A stretch of DNA of 64,000 nt. Source: Favolaschia claudopus (lineage: Eukaryota > Basidiomycota > Agaricomycetes > Agaricales > Mycenaceae). Positions within the stretch are counted from its first letter, which is position 1. Each line of letters opens with the position of its first letter. A model generated the notes under the pieces. It did no database searches. It worked only from the letters and a program-made list of their open reading frames with translations, and was not told the origin of the DNA. Below, in pieces: positions 1 to 11,115 of this stretch. The position numbers and the translations under genes are program-made. The DNA is taken from NCBI GenBank assembly GCA_037176885.1, contig JAWWNJ010000042.1, positions 744,001 through 808,000 of the forward strand. Direction: 5' to 3'.

Positions 1-1627
1 GAGCTATCCATTACCGAGGTGTCTCTGCTGCCCTCCATATTGGGCTCGAATGGGATGCCCAAAGGGCCGTGTAAGCTTTTGGTGTTCATGCGTATGGCCT
101 CTTTGTGATCGTTTTTCAGTGTGGGATGGACGTAAGATATCCGGAAAGAAAGGGTCTCAAGCAAAGGAGGCAGCTCGAGGGAACCTCATTGGATCTCGGG
201 ATCCAGAAGACCACGCTGAAGCACGGAAGGCATGGAACAGGGCTTTCAACGCCGCTGCGATCAAAGGATACGAGCCCATTTTGCTTCGACGGGTGACACA
301 ATTCATTGAGGCTCTGGGATCACAACAAGACCCCACTGTGGATCTGTCTCGGTGGTTAAGTTTCTTCGCGTGAGTTCCATAATTCAGCGAGTATCGCACA
401 TAATCACGGTTCAATCAGGTTCGACTTCATGGGCGACATTGCGTGAGTTCTTGATCAGAAACCTACCCAGACATTGACCGTATCCAGGTTTGGAGGAGGT
501 TTCGAACTTATGCGTGACGGAGACAAAGACGGGATGTGGCACATCATGGAAAGCGGACTTTTGTAAGATTTTCACGTTCGTCGCGGCGCGCTGCAAGTCT
601 GAGTCAAGTCATAGTCTTCCGACGCTCACTCAACAAATACCCTGGTGCATCGGTTTTATCCCATACCTTCCGGTAGGCAAAGAAATGAAGGCTCTCGGGA
701 AATTCGCATTCGACCAGTCTAAGAGAAGAGTTCAAGAGGGATCTGTTCACGACGACCTGTTTTACTATCTGGTTCGTGCTATCCCTCTCCAAGTTCTGTC
801 TCCCCAATTAACGGCTTGAAGCTCGACGACAAACGCGCCGACTCCAATCCGTATCCTTTCCCTCTCGTCGTTTCGAATGCGGTACTCGCAATCGTCGCTG
901 GATCGGATACCTCCGCGACAGTACTCTCCAACACGTTCTTTTTCCTACTCACGCATCCCGCGTCGTATAAACGCCTTCAACTCGAGATCGACGAAGCGTT
1001 CCCCCTTGGGTCTAAAGAGCCGACCGACCCTGCTCTGCTGGCCAATTTACCTTATCTGAATGCGGTCATGTATGTTGTCTCCTTCGAACTATTCTTTGTT
1101 CAGATGATAACGGCGCACCCGTAGCAAAGAATCTTTGCGACTGCTCCCTCCGTTGCCGACCTCAATGCAGCGCGCACCAACCCCGGGAAGCGGTAGCAAA
1201 GTCATAGCCCCCAAGTAAGTCATGCATCCTATCCGTACAACGAGCTGATCTCGAATCGCTTAACATCAGCTTTGTTGTTTCTGAGAGAACCTCCATCATT
1301 GTTCCCCCATACAGCCTCCATCGCGACCCGCGCTACTTCTCACCGAGCCCGGACGAGTTCATTCCTGACCGCTGGCTTGCTGACGAGAAATTCACGGTAA
1401 ACGGCGACGCCTTCATCCCCTTTTCCATGGGACCCGCAAACTGCGCCGGGAAAAATCTCGCGATGCTCGAGCTTCGCATGATTATGGCCTGTGTGATGCA
1501 GAGATTCGAAGTACGGGTGGCGGATGGTTATGATGTGCGACGGTGGGAAACGGAGTTGAAGGACTATTTTGTTATGCAAAAAGGCAGTCTCCCTGTTGTC
1601 CTCACCAGCCGAGCGGCGCAGAAGTAG
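1..1627 (+). CDS. Cytochrome P450 monooxygenase, 5' end outside window
   Basis: Heme-thiolate monooxygenase, expected to be ER-anchored and reduced by a P450 reductase; the substrate cannot be inferred. The gene is already open at base 1, so the N-terminal anchor is missing. Joining about eight exons gives the classic landmarks in order: the ILGSNGMPKGP / WDGRK region (1-70 joined to 120 onward), an I-helix AGSDTSATVL (about 898-927), a K-helix ESLR (ExxR, 1129-1140) created by splicing out 1070-1124, the PDEFIPDRW region (about 1349-1375), and a heme-binding stretch FSMGPANCAGKNLA with the thiolate Cys (about 1420-1461). The arginine usual two residues before the Cys is replaced by Ala, giving a GPANC form that I recall from other basidiomycete P450s. 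The stop TAG is at 1625-1627. Every intron I tested has GT-AG ends and restores frame, so the gene looks intact. Confidence 0.9.
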
Positions 1628-2294
1628 TGGTACCTATATGTGGTCTTGAACGATTGTCTCTTTTTCTTCGAACTGCCTTCCCGTTTTTGTCTTTTCTCGG
1701 ACGTTCTCCAGAGATGAATATGGCTCGGGCCCCTATCTCGGATTATCTTATCTCTACTGATTACTTATCAATATGATGTTTGTTGATGTTGAACGTCCAA
1801 GACAACTCACTCGGTTTGCACTTGCCATTGACTCTTCCCGCTCCGTCAGACCCCCATGGAAGATTCTACCGTTTGGGCTTTAATAACTACATCAGGGCTG
1901 GGCCTGGCAGTCGAACTGTCTCCGACGACGACGGGAGACGACGGAAGCATGAGAGGTGCCAGTCACGGCCGGTGGAGCCGTTGGCGTCCAATTGAAGCTT
2001 CGTCCTAACTCTGGTCGATGCTTCACAAGGTTCACCGCACCGCGCGGTCGATAAACGGTCATGGCTATGCAACTCGTCAACGCGGGATACGTACCAGTAT
2101 CCGATTGCTCCGTTGTTAATCGTTTTACCCAGAGCTTCGAGTTCATTATCTGAACTTCTGAAGCTTGGGGCAGCGGGCTACAACTGGCTATCTTAATTTA
2201 CTCTATTGTTGTCAACAGTTTGAGCGCCTTGGCTACACACTTAACCTTCGCTTTGGGAAGGAGTCCTCTTAGGGCAAACTCTTCCGCCCGCGAC
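1628..2294. other. Intergenic spacer
   Basis: I see no coding exon here. It contains the 3' flank of the P450 and the 5' flank of the next gene. The short ORFs present have no recognisable composition or motif. Confidence 0.5.
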
Positions 2295-3743
2295 ATGTCT
2301 CCCATCCCGCCTGGTTTCAGCATTGTGAAGCTGTCCGTGCAGTTTCTTGCGACAATTGTCTTTGAAATTTGAATCTAAATGACATTCGCAGGTCAGGTCC
2401 AGTGGTATGTACGCATTCGTTCGGAGTGCAGCACTGTGTATTCATTGGCTAAAGGTATGCCACAGATAATTACCTTTCTATTGGAATCAGCTCTTTTTGG
2501 AGTTCTGACCGTTCAAGTGTGTGAGTACTTGTTTTTATTTCAAAGTTATATTCAATGATCTCTATCGAAGGGTTATATTATCAGGCCTTTCCGAATGACC
2601 GGCGGTTTGTCAAGGCTTTGGTGTATTTCACATACCTGCTCCTACTTGTGGACATGCTGCTATCGGCCATCGATGCATTCAGGATCTATGGATCCGGTTT
2701 CGGAGACTTCAGCACCCTTGTCTCTATCAATTTTGCATGGTTTACCAGCCCTATCATGGCCGCAATTGGTGAGAACGATCTTGTTTGTTGGATTGAGCAA
2801 AGGACAATGACCACGCAAAGCGTCGCTGATCGTTCAATGCTTCTATGCCTTTCGGCTTCATATGTTCTCAAAATTCAGACTAATTCCTGTATTGATTGTC
2901 ATTGTGAGATTAATCTATATCTCTTCCTTCCAGCTTGATGTCGTAGCAATTCTTAGTGTTCTTTCGGTGTCAGTATTAGCGGTTTTATCACCGGCGCATT
3001 CAGTTTACAGGGTATGTGGGATCACCGACTGTAGTAGCTTTTCGTGCAACCTTGTAAACCGTCCTCAGCGGGAGACCTTACAAAAGTGAACACTCGGGAA
3101 ATCAAAATCGCCGTTGCGGTAAGCCTACCTTCTTCCTATGACGGCTTCGCTGAAGCATCGTGCAGGTTTATCTTGTGGGATCGGCCGTTCTCGATATCAT
3201 AATCGCAACTTGCACAACATACGCTGTACGTTGCCAAGTGGAGCTGCACTCGAGCTCTCTTTTAATTCAGACTGTCAGTTCATGGTCAAAGACACTGGCT
3301 TCCGGCGGACGCATGCCTTGATTACAAAGTTAATTCGACTGTCAATCGAAACAGGATCTTTGACCGGTATATATTACCGCATATCTTTGGTATGCGAACC
3401 TCGCTGATTTTGCTCAGCACTTGTTGCATTGATAACAGTTGTTCTGAATCTTGCGTTGCCAAACGAGGGCTATTATATCGTCCCACTCCATATCATGCCC
3501 ATGGTATACTCCAACACGATGTTCGCGGTTCTGAACGCCCGGTTCAATATCGTTCACGGGCGTCAAACATATATATCCTCCACAGACCTCATTTCTCTCC
3601 CTACAAATCTTCATAACACCACTGGTGGCACGCACAGTGGGGCAGTGGTGTCTATTGACAGAGAAATGTTCAGCAGCGCAGAAACGGCGCATCCAGTAGA
3701 AATGGTTCCCATTAACAAGGTGTGTGGCGATGATCCAAAGTAA
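2295..3743 (+). CDS. DUF6534-type seven-helix membrane protein
   Basis: Predicted polytopic membrane protein of the large agaricomycete DUF6534 group, whose function is unknown. The start ATG at 2295 gives a Pro/Gly-rich lead (MSPIPPGFSIVKLS). Spliced exons then give an SGP turn, an LFGVLTVQV segment, a YYQAFPNDRRFVKALVYF loop, and hydrophobic helices including LLLLVDMLLSAIDAF, then TSPIMAAI and VLIVIV-like stretches. The C-terminal exon carries the family-like block with GYYIVPLHIMPMVYSNTM, then AVLNAR, followed by a Ser/Thr-rich cytosolic tail ending in GDDPK (stop at 3741-3743). There are about eight exons; intron positions in the middle (2860-3400) are only approximate. No break is visible. 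It is transcribed in the same direction as the P450 with 667 bp between, and I see no functional link between them. Confidence 0.7.
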
Positions 3744-4796
3744 CCATGTTGACAGTTTTTCCAGCATTAGGAAACCGTTGGCAGTCCGCACCTTCATGTG
3801 GGAGAATCCAAAAAACCTAATCCTCCTTGCAGTCTCTGTTCCGTTGCATTCACAAAGTCGGCCTCTTATCCTACACGGATGGTCACTTGCTGTCGTCAAG
3901 AAATTGATGGTACACGATCTATCTGATCATGAGATGGTCACTTTCCCGCAGCATTGTAAGTAGTGTACAGTCGGTTGTTTTAGTCGTATTTATGGTTGTA
4001 GCCCACGAGGCACGACTGGTAAATATTTCGTATTCTCGCAACAGAGACGAATAACAGGCAGTGAGCGACGATCTATGTTGAGCTACTGTACTTCAAGTCT
4101 TCAATCCGAGTCTTGGAGGACTCGGAAACGAGTAACGGATTGAAGCTAAATATTTTATGATAATTTGATGAACTTGTCGATTCTAACTGGCAGAGTAATC
4201 TGGATCCCATTCTCAATTCCAGGATGCCTTTCTGAACACAACTCAAAACGGCTACAGACTGAAAACGAAAAATACAGTACTTACATACAAGTTTTGCCGC
4301 GGCGACGGCGAGTTTGACAAATTGATATACGGTCAGTGTGATTGGGTAGATGCCGCATCAATTTGGCATCAATCAGGGAACTCGAAGCAGCACCTAAGGC
4401 ACCTAGGTTTTGCTTAGGTAATGCCCCTCGGAGAAGGGTTTAATCGTACACTAGAACCCCTCTCCAAGGTCCGGCCTCCGGCGAAGGCGTTACGCAAATC
4501 GCGATGTGATCGGCTTCTTCCTAAATGGGAAATGCCGTGTGCCTTCCTCTAGCCTCTGCCCGCCTTCGGCTCGGCCTTCGTCTCGATGTTTACGCCGTTT
4601 TCTCTGTGATTTCTTGGCCTGCAAGGGGTCTTTGAATATGCTGTACCAGCCTTCTATATACCAGTGTCCTCTATCTTCAAGTTCTAGTCTTCTACACCTT
4701 CCCAAAGCGGCCAATTGCCCACTATGCATGCTTGATTCGTGCTAGATATCTGTCACCTGCTTAGTCTCGTTTAAGATTCTCATGTCTCAACATACA
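3744..4796. other. Intergenic spacer with a nested hairpin
   Basis: No gene is recognised. A nested inverted repeat is visible: CTTCAATCCG (4099-4108) pairs with CGGATTGAAG (4136-4145), and CGAGTC/GACTCG sits inside it around 4107-4125. The rest is unremarkable and AT-balanced. Confidence 0.5.
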
Positions 4797-5075
4797 GCGG
4801 CTTAACCGGCGGCTTAAGCAGACCAAGGCAGGCCCACAGGGATGTACTGTGGCTAGATAATATAATTGAATACCAGTCTTAAGCCGCCTGTAATAAACAT
4901 GAGATGCGACGCGGCTCAAGCAGCTTGAGCTGCGCCTTAAGCGGCTTACTGAGCTGCGCCCAGGGTCATTGGCTTAAGCGGCTCAATGGCTTAAGCGGCT
5001 TATTGGCTTAAGCCGCTCATTGGCTTAAGACCGAAAAATGGCTTAAGACCGAAAAATGGCTTAAGACCGAAAAAA
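4797..5075. repeat. Clustered GGCTTAAG / TTAAGCCGC palindromic repeats
   Basis: Within about 280 bp the core GGCTTAAG, often extended to GGCTTAAGCGGCT, recurs about nine times in both orientations. It changes at the right end into a direct array of GGCTTAAGACCGAAAAAT (three copies, about 5020-5075). CTTAAG is itself a palindrome, so each unit can form a small hairpin. The array ends exactly where the short ORF at 5076 begins. Confidence 0.7.
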
Positions 5076-5285
5076 ATGTCGACCTCGACGAACCTTGATT
5101 TTCGTCCGCTGGCTCCGCAAACGCAGCGGGCGGTGCCCCGACCATCCAGTACTCACCCTCAGCGAGCCTGAGGATCCACAGTGTCTTCAGTCGGAGGAAA
5201 CGACGAAGTCGTCTTGTCCCAAAAAGGAAATCCCGAATCGGTCGCAGGAGGAGGGACGAAAGAAATGAAGATAACTCATAGATGA
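5076..5285 (+). pseudogene. Short ORF with internal stop, possible gene remnant
   Basis: An ATG directly after the repeat array opens a frame (MSTSTNLDFRPLAPQTQ...). It is interrupted by one in-frame TGA after about 31 codons and then stays open to a TGA near 5283-5285. The composition of both halves is protein-like (Ser, Thr, Gly and charged residues), which suggests a decayed small gene or an exon of one. I do not recognise the family, and chance cannot be excluded at this length. Confidence 0.25.
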
Positions 5286-5334
5286 GAAACATGAATGACA
5301 TATAGTGTATCGTTTAATCAGTACAGAGGCTTAA

Positions 5335-6353
5335 CTACCGCCTGTAGCGAAGAATTTCAGACTCAAATGGATTCCGACAAGGAGTATATGTACGCACCAA
5401 TAGCTTTAGCTCGCTCTCGGGAATCTCGTCCCAAGACATCCCAGGAGGTGGAAGACCGCCCTGAATAAAGATCAAAGAGTGCGACGAAGAAGCGGCCGAG
5501 AAACGTACCCTAAAGTAAGTGTGATTACCGTGCTTATAAGCAAGCTCCTTCTCCGGAGATGGCGGTGGCAGAGCGCGCGCCGAGCGACGAGTAGGGCGTG
5601 AGCCCGACGCCCCGTCTGCGGTCTGTTTCTGCTTCTTCGGAGCCGGCGGGGCGTCGTCGGTGTTGCTGACGGAAGGTCCTGATTTGCGCTTTCGTTGGGG
5701 CTTCTCCTCGGCGTCCACGTCCATCTTGTCCGCAGGTCCTCGCGCACCACGCCCAGAGCCGCCGCCCGGTCTCCCTCCGCGACCCCGTTTCGTCGACTTT
5801 GCATCCCTCACAGGTGGCGGAGGGTGCGCCTCGTGCTCACCGTCACTCTCAGGAGCTGGAGTGAGCTCACCGTCACTCTCAGGAGGTTGAGTGAGCTTCT
5901 CTCCGTCGCCCTACGGTAAGACCGTCAGTGATTGCCCCCCTTGCGAGAAACAAACTTACACCGTTCTCGTCAAGTTTCTTGGTGCTCGCCTTGCCCCCGT
6001 CGCCCTGTACGGTAAGGGTTAGCCTTGCGTACGATATCACCGCAGTCACTCACCGCCTTCTCGCTCTCCTCCCCCTCCTCGTGCACCTTCTTTCTCTCCT
6101 CCTCCTCCTTGTCCTTCCCCTTCTTGCTCTTCTCCTTCTCGCTCTCCTCATCCTTCTTTCTCTCCTCCTCCTTCTCCTTCCCCTTCTTGCTCTTCTCCTT
6201 CTCGCTCTCCTCCTCCTTCTCGCTCTCCTCATCCTTCGCACTCTCCTCCTCCTTCTCCTTCCCCTTCTTGCTCTTCTTCCGCTTCGGCGTCGCCTTCTCG
6301 TTGTCGGCCTCCTTTGCCTGAGCCCATGTTGTAATATATATACTAAAAGACAT
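5335..6353 (-). pseudogene. 3' part of a Lys/Glu-rich family-F gene, 5' end missing
   Basis: Reading leftward from 6353, an acceptor-like site precedes an AKEADNEKATPKRKK start and a long Lys/Glu-rich low-complexity stretch (about 6050-6320). Further exons follow with GT-AG borders: GDGGKASTKKLDENG (about 5951-5995), then a stretch with ESDGEL duplicated by a 30-bp tandem repeat (5836-5895), then a basic RGRGGRPGGGSGRGARG region and a C-terminal block ending ESEILRYRR with the stop at 5335. The Lys/Glu linker resembles that of the complete gene at 7208-10194, on the same strand. No N-terminal domain is found upstream. Instead the sequence runs into a dispersed repeat at 6361-6409. I read it as a 5'-truncated duplicate. 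It could instead be the 3' half of an unusual gene. Confidence 0.45.
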
Positions 6354-6360
6354 GAACGTA

Positions 6361-6409
6361 GCCAGGACGAACTGATGTCTAATGTCCCCAACCTAGCCAC
6401 CCCATGGCT
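6361..6409 (-). repeat. Dispersed repeat, copy A (partner at 23030-23080)
   Basis: On the minus strand this reads AGCCATGGGGTGGCTAGGT followed by GGGGACATTAGACA and CCTGGCT. The plus strand at 23030-23080 has the same string with a few mismatches over about 50 bp. The two copies sit next to two different family-F genes, in opposite orientation. Confidence 0.6.
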
Positions 6410-7207
6410 AAAATCATGTATTAAAGGGTTTTTGGCCCCCTGGCTAGGCACCTCTTAGACACTCATTTAGGTAGGTTGTTCCGGCCGGCTAGTTGCCTTT
6501 TTTGGCCACTTCCGCTGTCTATCACGGACCCTCTTCGTTGATACCGGGCTACCGTCATATCAGTTTGACAGGTGAGGATCTCCCTTTATCTCTCTTCCCA
6601 CGCTCTCTTCTACGTTCTCCTTTGGCTCCCCTTCTGCACAGGTACCACTCAATATCTCATGTGCCATACAAGCATATCATTCACCTTTGTAAGATCTCGT
6701 TTCAGGTGCTTAACCAAATACTAATCACTTACAATTAGGATCTCCGAGCTTGCAGCTTACTTACCGGTATTGGACCAAAAGATAGATTTTGAATAAAGGT
6801 GGGCAAATTGCTCAAAACAAAGTGTGCTGCATGAGAACGAATAAAGACGGTGTTGAAGAGTTTCGCCCTCACTAAACACCGAATATCACCAGCCTCCGTT
6901 CAGTATATATATCAAGTCCTCATATTATGTAATCCATTTCTTTGAAAAATCTACCAAGTCCAACGTCCATAACCAAGTCCTATGTCCATACTCAAACTCG
7001 CACCCAAGGATGAAAAAGGATTAAAAGTCAATTAAAATTTGCTATCGAAATGTATTTGAGGCACGACTAACTATCAGTATTGAGTAAAAGGTAATCGTAC
7101 TGCGAATAAATGAATACTGCGAATAGATGAAAAGAAAGAAAGCGGCATAAAGTACGTTCAACGAAAGAAGGTCAAGTCCAGCAACCTTGGGAGCGGCTTC
7201 GGAAGCG
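6410..7207. other. Intergenic spacer
   Basis: No coding exon is recognised. The sequence is AT-richer than its surroundings and includes the 3' flank of the family-F gene to its right. Confidence 0.45.
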
Positions 7208-10194
7208 CTAAGCTGACTGACTGGTGTTGCTCTCCGCGGCACACAACCCACGGAGCATCCACTTTACATCTGTTACGGCCTCAACCCACGCACGCTTCTC
7301 CTCGCTGTCTGAAACCTTCACCAATCTTTGGCCCCACCAATATAACGACGCCACGAGACTCAATGAACCATTGGGACCTGGAGCCCGCAATGAAAGCCAG
7401 TTTTCCGCGGTAGGCTGGGGATACTCCCCTCGCTCGAAGTGATTTGCAGCGTCTGCCACGCGCCACGTCGGCTGAAGCCCCCGCCACCATACCCACCATC
7501 CCTCCTCGTACTTGACTACACTGCCGATTGAGGGACCAAAACCGCCCGACATTGGACCGCCGCGCGTACCGCGTGCAGCCCTGATCCACGACGAGATTTG
7601 AGATGGTCGGTTGGTGGTTTTAAGCCCTGTCGGCAGCTTTTCCCATTTGTAGGCTCGCTCCAACTCGATCATCGTCGCTAGAAGGGCGTTGAAGTTGTCG
7701 CCGAGTTTCGTCGCGGTAACCTCCTTGTAAACCTCCTGGAACCACAGTGCAGCGTCCGCGGGACATTCGGGTGTGTTTGTTTGCGGGGCACGCAGCGGGG
7801 GTGAGCTGGATCGGGGAGGTGATGCAGGTGGGGGAGAATCAACGGTCGGTGGCTCATTGTCTATATTCTCCATTAGAAAACAACCCGTTTGTCATTAAAG
7901 AGCGATATCGCACCTTGAGCACCTGAACTGCCGTCGCCTGAAGGGGTCGCCTTGTTCGCTCCACCTGCCGCTCGGGCTTTCTTCCGTTGTCCGTCCTCAA
8001 TATCATCTGCCTTCCTCTTCCCCCCCCGCTGCTCCTCGTCGTCCCCTTTGCGCTTCTTGCGAACACCCTCAATGTCCGCATCATCTCCAGTCACTGCCGC
8101 GTCCGTTGCCTTACGCTTGACCCCTGCGCCACGTCCGTTCTGGGACGTTTCCTTCGCCTTCTCCCCCTCCTTCGCCTTGGCCTTCTCCTTGCCCTTCCGC
8201 GACCCCTCCTTGTCCTTGTCCTTCTCCCCCTCCTTCGCCTTCTCCTTTTTCTTGCGCGAGCTCTCCCCCTCCTTGTTCTTGTCCTTCTCCCCCTCCTTCG
8301 CCTTCTCCTTTTTCTTGCGCGACTTCTCCCCCTCCCCCTCGTCCTCCTTCGCCTTCTCCCCCTCCTTCGCCTTCTCCTTGCCCTTCCGCGACTTCTCCCC
8401 CTCGTCCTCCTTCGCCTTCCCCTTACCCTTCCGCGACTTCTCCCCCTCGTCATCCTTCGCCTTCTCCTTACCCTTCCGCGACTTCTCACCCTCCTTCTCC
8501 TTGCCCTTCCGATTCTCCGCCTTCTCCTTGTCCCCCTCCTTCGCCATCTCCTTCTTTTTCTGCGACTTTCCCCTGCTTCTCGTCTTAGACGACTCCTCTT
8601 CCTCAGATCCTGAGTCATCCCCGACTTCTCTCTTCTTCTTCCCCGATTTCCCCTGAACTCTCTTCTTCACAGTTTTCCTCTGCCCGCGCACCTCGCGCTC
8701 GACCTCGCTGTCAGTCTCGCTGTCGCCCTCTTCGGATCCGCTTGACGATGTCGTGGATGCATTGCTGTCGTCGTCGCTACCCCATCCGAGGTTTTCGTCG
8801 TCGCCTATCTTGTACTTGGCTCCAGCCAACGGGTCTATGCCCTCCTCGCCATCTTTCGAAGGCAAAGCCGCCTCTCGACAATCCTCCGCAGCTGGGAAAC
8901 GTGTCAGAAAGAAACGGGGTAAGATCGACGATGAACGGAATACTTACTGTACGCCGTTTTTAGCCATTCTTTCATGAAATCTAGGACATCGCGCCCAAAT
9001 CGCGCCTTGGACCACTGGGGGAAGTGACAGGGCGGGACTTCGCGGTTCATACCATGCGAAACGCTAGCATGATATGTAAGAATTTCTCGCATTCAGCAAG
9101 GAATCCCTAACTCACGTTATAGTTCTCAATTCGCCGCCCGCTGCAGGCATTGGTCCACCGAAGACGCTGAAGCCGATCAAGCCAGTGCGTTCTTGGACTC
9201 CGCGATGGACATTCGTCATGAAGACGCCCAGATTGTCAATACACCTATCAAAGTACTGTTGAGAGAGCGAGCTTGGTTCGAATGGAAGAAAAACATACAC
9301 TTGCCGGTCCGCTGGAGCTTTCGATGGCCCATCCTTCATCTTCGTCACATACTCATCCTTCTCCTTCTGCGCCTCGTCCCGCGCGCGCTGCCGAATTGCC
9401 TGCTGTTCCGCCTCCGGCAGCTCTTTGAACAGCTCGCGGGCGACAGTAGCGCGGAAGTTTGCGTCGATGCCTTTAGTTTTGGGTGGCGCGTCGTCGTCGT
9501 CCGTGAATTTTGCCTTCCAACGAGCTTGGACGACAGGGTCTATATCCGTAGAGTAAGATTCGTGCATATATTGCTGATATCCTTGACGAGCTTTGCGAGC
9601 GGACAGAATTCCAGAAAGTTTTGCCAGATAGAGCGCCCAGGGATCTTTAAGCGGGTTGCGCGAGGTGTTTTTGCGAAGGCGGCGAGCCCGGTACTTTAGC
9701 CATCGACCAATTCGCTGAGTTTAAGAGCAAGAGGAAACAGAAGAACGCAGCACAAGAGAGACAGCGTAGATGGGCAAGAATAATGCAAGATAAGACACAA
9801 AAATAGCTTGAGTAACGTCATTGGTCACAATCTCAAAGTCACCTACCGCATTCAAAGTCTCAACGCGCAGGCGCTTCGTCTCTGTCTCTTCCTCGTCGAG
9901 CTCTTCTACCTCTGGGATCGCAAGACGGTCGAACTCTGGCAAGGGCAAGTCGGGCTCGTCCACGTCTGTCAAGCGCCAAGAAATGCGGGCGTGGAACTCC
10001 TTGCACACTTCCGCCAGATAATCGCGTTCCGCGCGCCAGCCGCGCTCCAGGGCATCTGTATAGGCCGGGATGTGTGGTGCCAGAACATCTTCACGCGCTC
10101 CTTCAGCCCATAACTTGAGATTACGCCTATCTTTCTTTTCGACGCGTTTCGCAGTGCGCTTGCGTTTCGATACGACTCGTCCGTTTTTCGCCAT
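7208..10194 (-). CDS. Family-F protein: N-terminal W/Y domain, Lys/Glu-rich linker, C-terminal Trp-rich domain
   Basis: I recognise this as an agaricomycete-restricted repetitive family of unknown function, from shared layout with 26499-29749. Start ATG at 10192-10194. Exon 1 (to about 9847) has a basic lead and a helical domain (GAREDVLAPHIPAYTDALERGW, about residues 32-55) matching the KRGQFLDAWLGEYKEA stretch of the 29749 gene. Exon 2 opens with RIGRWLKYRARRLRK. A predicted helical region follows with KELPEAEQQAIRQRARDEAQ. A linker of about 250 residues (about 8110-8700) is built from imperfect GEKSRKGKEKAKE repeats. The C-terminal exon has TTNRPSQISSWIRAARG, a Trp cluster (GWWVWWRGLQPTW) and LVASLYWWGQRL, ending at 7208. 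The basic linker suggests a nuclear or nucleic-acid-associated protein, which is inference only. No disruption is seen. Confidence 0.7.
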
Positions 10195-10496
10195 TTCTAC
10201 CTATGTAAACCGACTCCGTGGTGAGCTAAGCACGGTTCTATCTAAAGACTTGGAGTCTTACGGGTTTGTTTTAGCTTGATGTGCGAATTCGAGCGAATTT
10301 GCTATGAAGAAGAACACTGTACTCTTTCACGATGAGTGCGAAAACGACAAGTCAGCGTCGGCTCTGAGTATCCCCGCCTGCGCTCCAGTCCTCTCTGCTA
10401 ATCAGACCCAATTGGGTTTTTGATGATCTCCGATTTTGCATAAATCCCCTCGACCAAACAACTCAAAAGTCCCGTCGCCTGTTTCTCTCTCCCACC
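10195..10496. promoter_or_regulatory. Divergent promoter interval
   Basis: This is 302 bp between two divergently transcribed genes (10194 minus, 10497 plus). It includes one GACTTGGAGTC motif near 10246 and a TGCATAAATCC TATA-like site near 10437, about 60 bp before the rightward ATG. No other signal is assigned. Confidence 0.45.
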
Positions 10497-11115
10497 ATGT
10501 CCTACCAATTCCCCGTATTCCCTGCCATGTCCTCTATGGTCACTATGCCCGTCGTCGCGTCCCCCTGCGTTGGTATGTAGTCTGATTACCCTTCATTCAT
10601 ATTTCCCAAACTCATCGGTTCCTTAGTCGTCATGTGTGTCCCTGTCGCCGCCCTCCCCGCCGTCGCCGCTGCCCCCGCCGCTGCCCCTGCTCCTGCTCCC
10701 AAGGCCCCCAAGGAACACAAGGAGAGCGCTCCTCCCGCCCCCAAGGAGAAGGAAACACCCCGACCCGGTGCCGGCCTCCCAGATGCTCTGATCCAGCACC
10801 TCCGTACGGAGGGTCCGTACACCGCCAATGAAATCTTCATCACCGTCCCGACCCAGCCCCTTGACGCCGTTCCGGAGGCCACTCCTGCTCCCGAGTGGTA
10901 TGTTATCACCCGTGGACGGTTTGTCGGCGTCGTCGACCAGTAGTAGGTTCTTTATCTTCCTCGTATTCTTATCTTGCTAATCTCTCCTCATCAGCGCCCT
11001 CTCTGACGCTGCCATCAGCGGTGTCGCTGGAGTGCGGAAGGTATACAATTCCCAGGCCCTCGCGCTCGAAGCCTTCAACTCCGCCCTCCACTGGGGCATC
11101 GTCCAGGTCGTCTAA
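10497..11115 (+). CDS. Small Ala/Pro-rich protein with RNase H1-N/viroplasmin-like domain
   Basis: Three exons: 10497-10572, 10627-10939 and 10993-11115. The second donor is GTAGTA at 10940 and looks like a stop codon if unspliced; removing 10940-10992 restores frame. The first about 80 residues are a hydrophobic/Ala-Pro start (VASPCVVVMCVPVAALPAV, signal- or membrane-like) and a Lys/Pro linker. The C-terminal 60 residues read WYVITRGRFVGVVDH, then ALSDAAISGVAGVRKVYNS and ALEAFNSALHWG. This matches the pattern of the RNase H1 N-terminal (caulimovirus viroplasmin-like) domain: WYVV-x-G-x-x-x-GV, then a V-x-G-V turn, then a helix. Such domains bind RNA/DNA hybrids in RNase H1; here no nuclease domain is attached. 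It is related to the gene at 12657-13823. Confidence 0.65.

Noticed and set aside
5928..6458. Long plus-strand frame very rich in Leu/Ser
   Set aside because: It is the antisense of the Lys/Glu-rich repeat of the minus-strand gene fragment. Leu/Ser runs are what AAG/GAG-type codons give on the other strand.
7952..8656. 234-aa plus-strand frame with Phe/Ser/Pro repeats
   Set aside because: Shadow of the Lys/Glu linker of the 7208-10194 gene. The minus frame has splice-consistent flanking exons; this one does not.
9193..9699. 168-aa plus-strand frame
   Set aside because: It lies opposite exon 2 of the family-F gene, whose minus-strand exons join in frame and match the related gene at 26499-29749.
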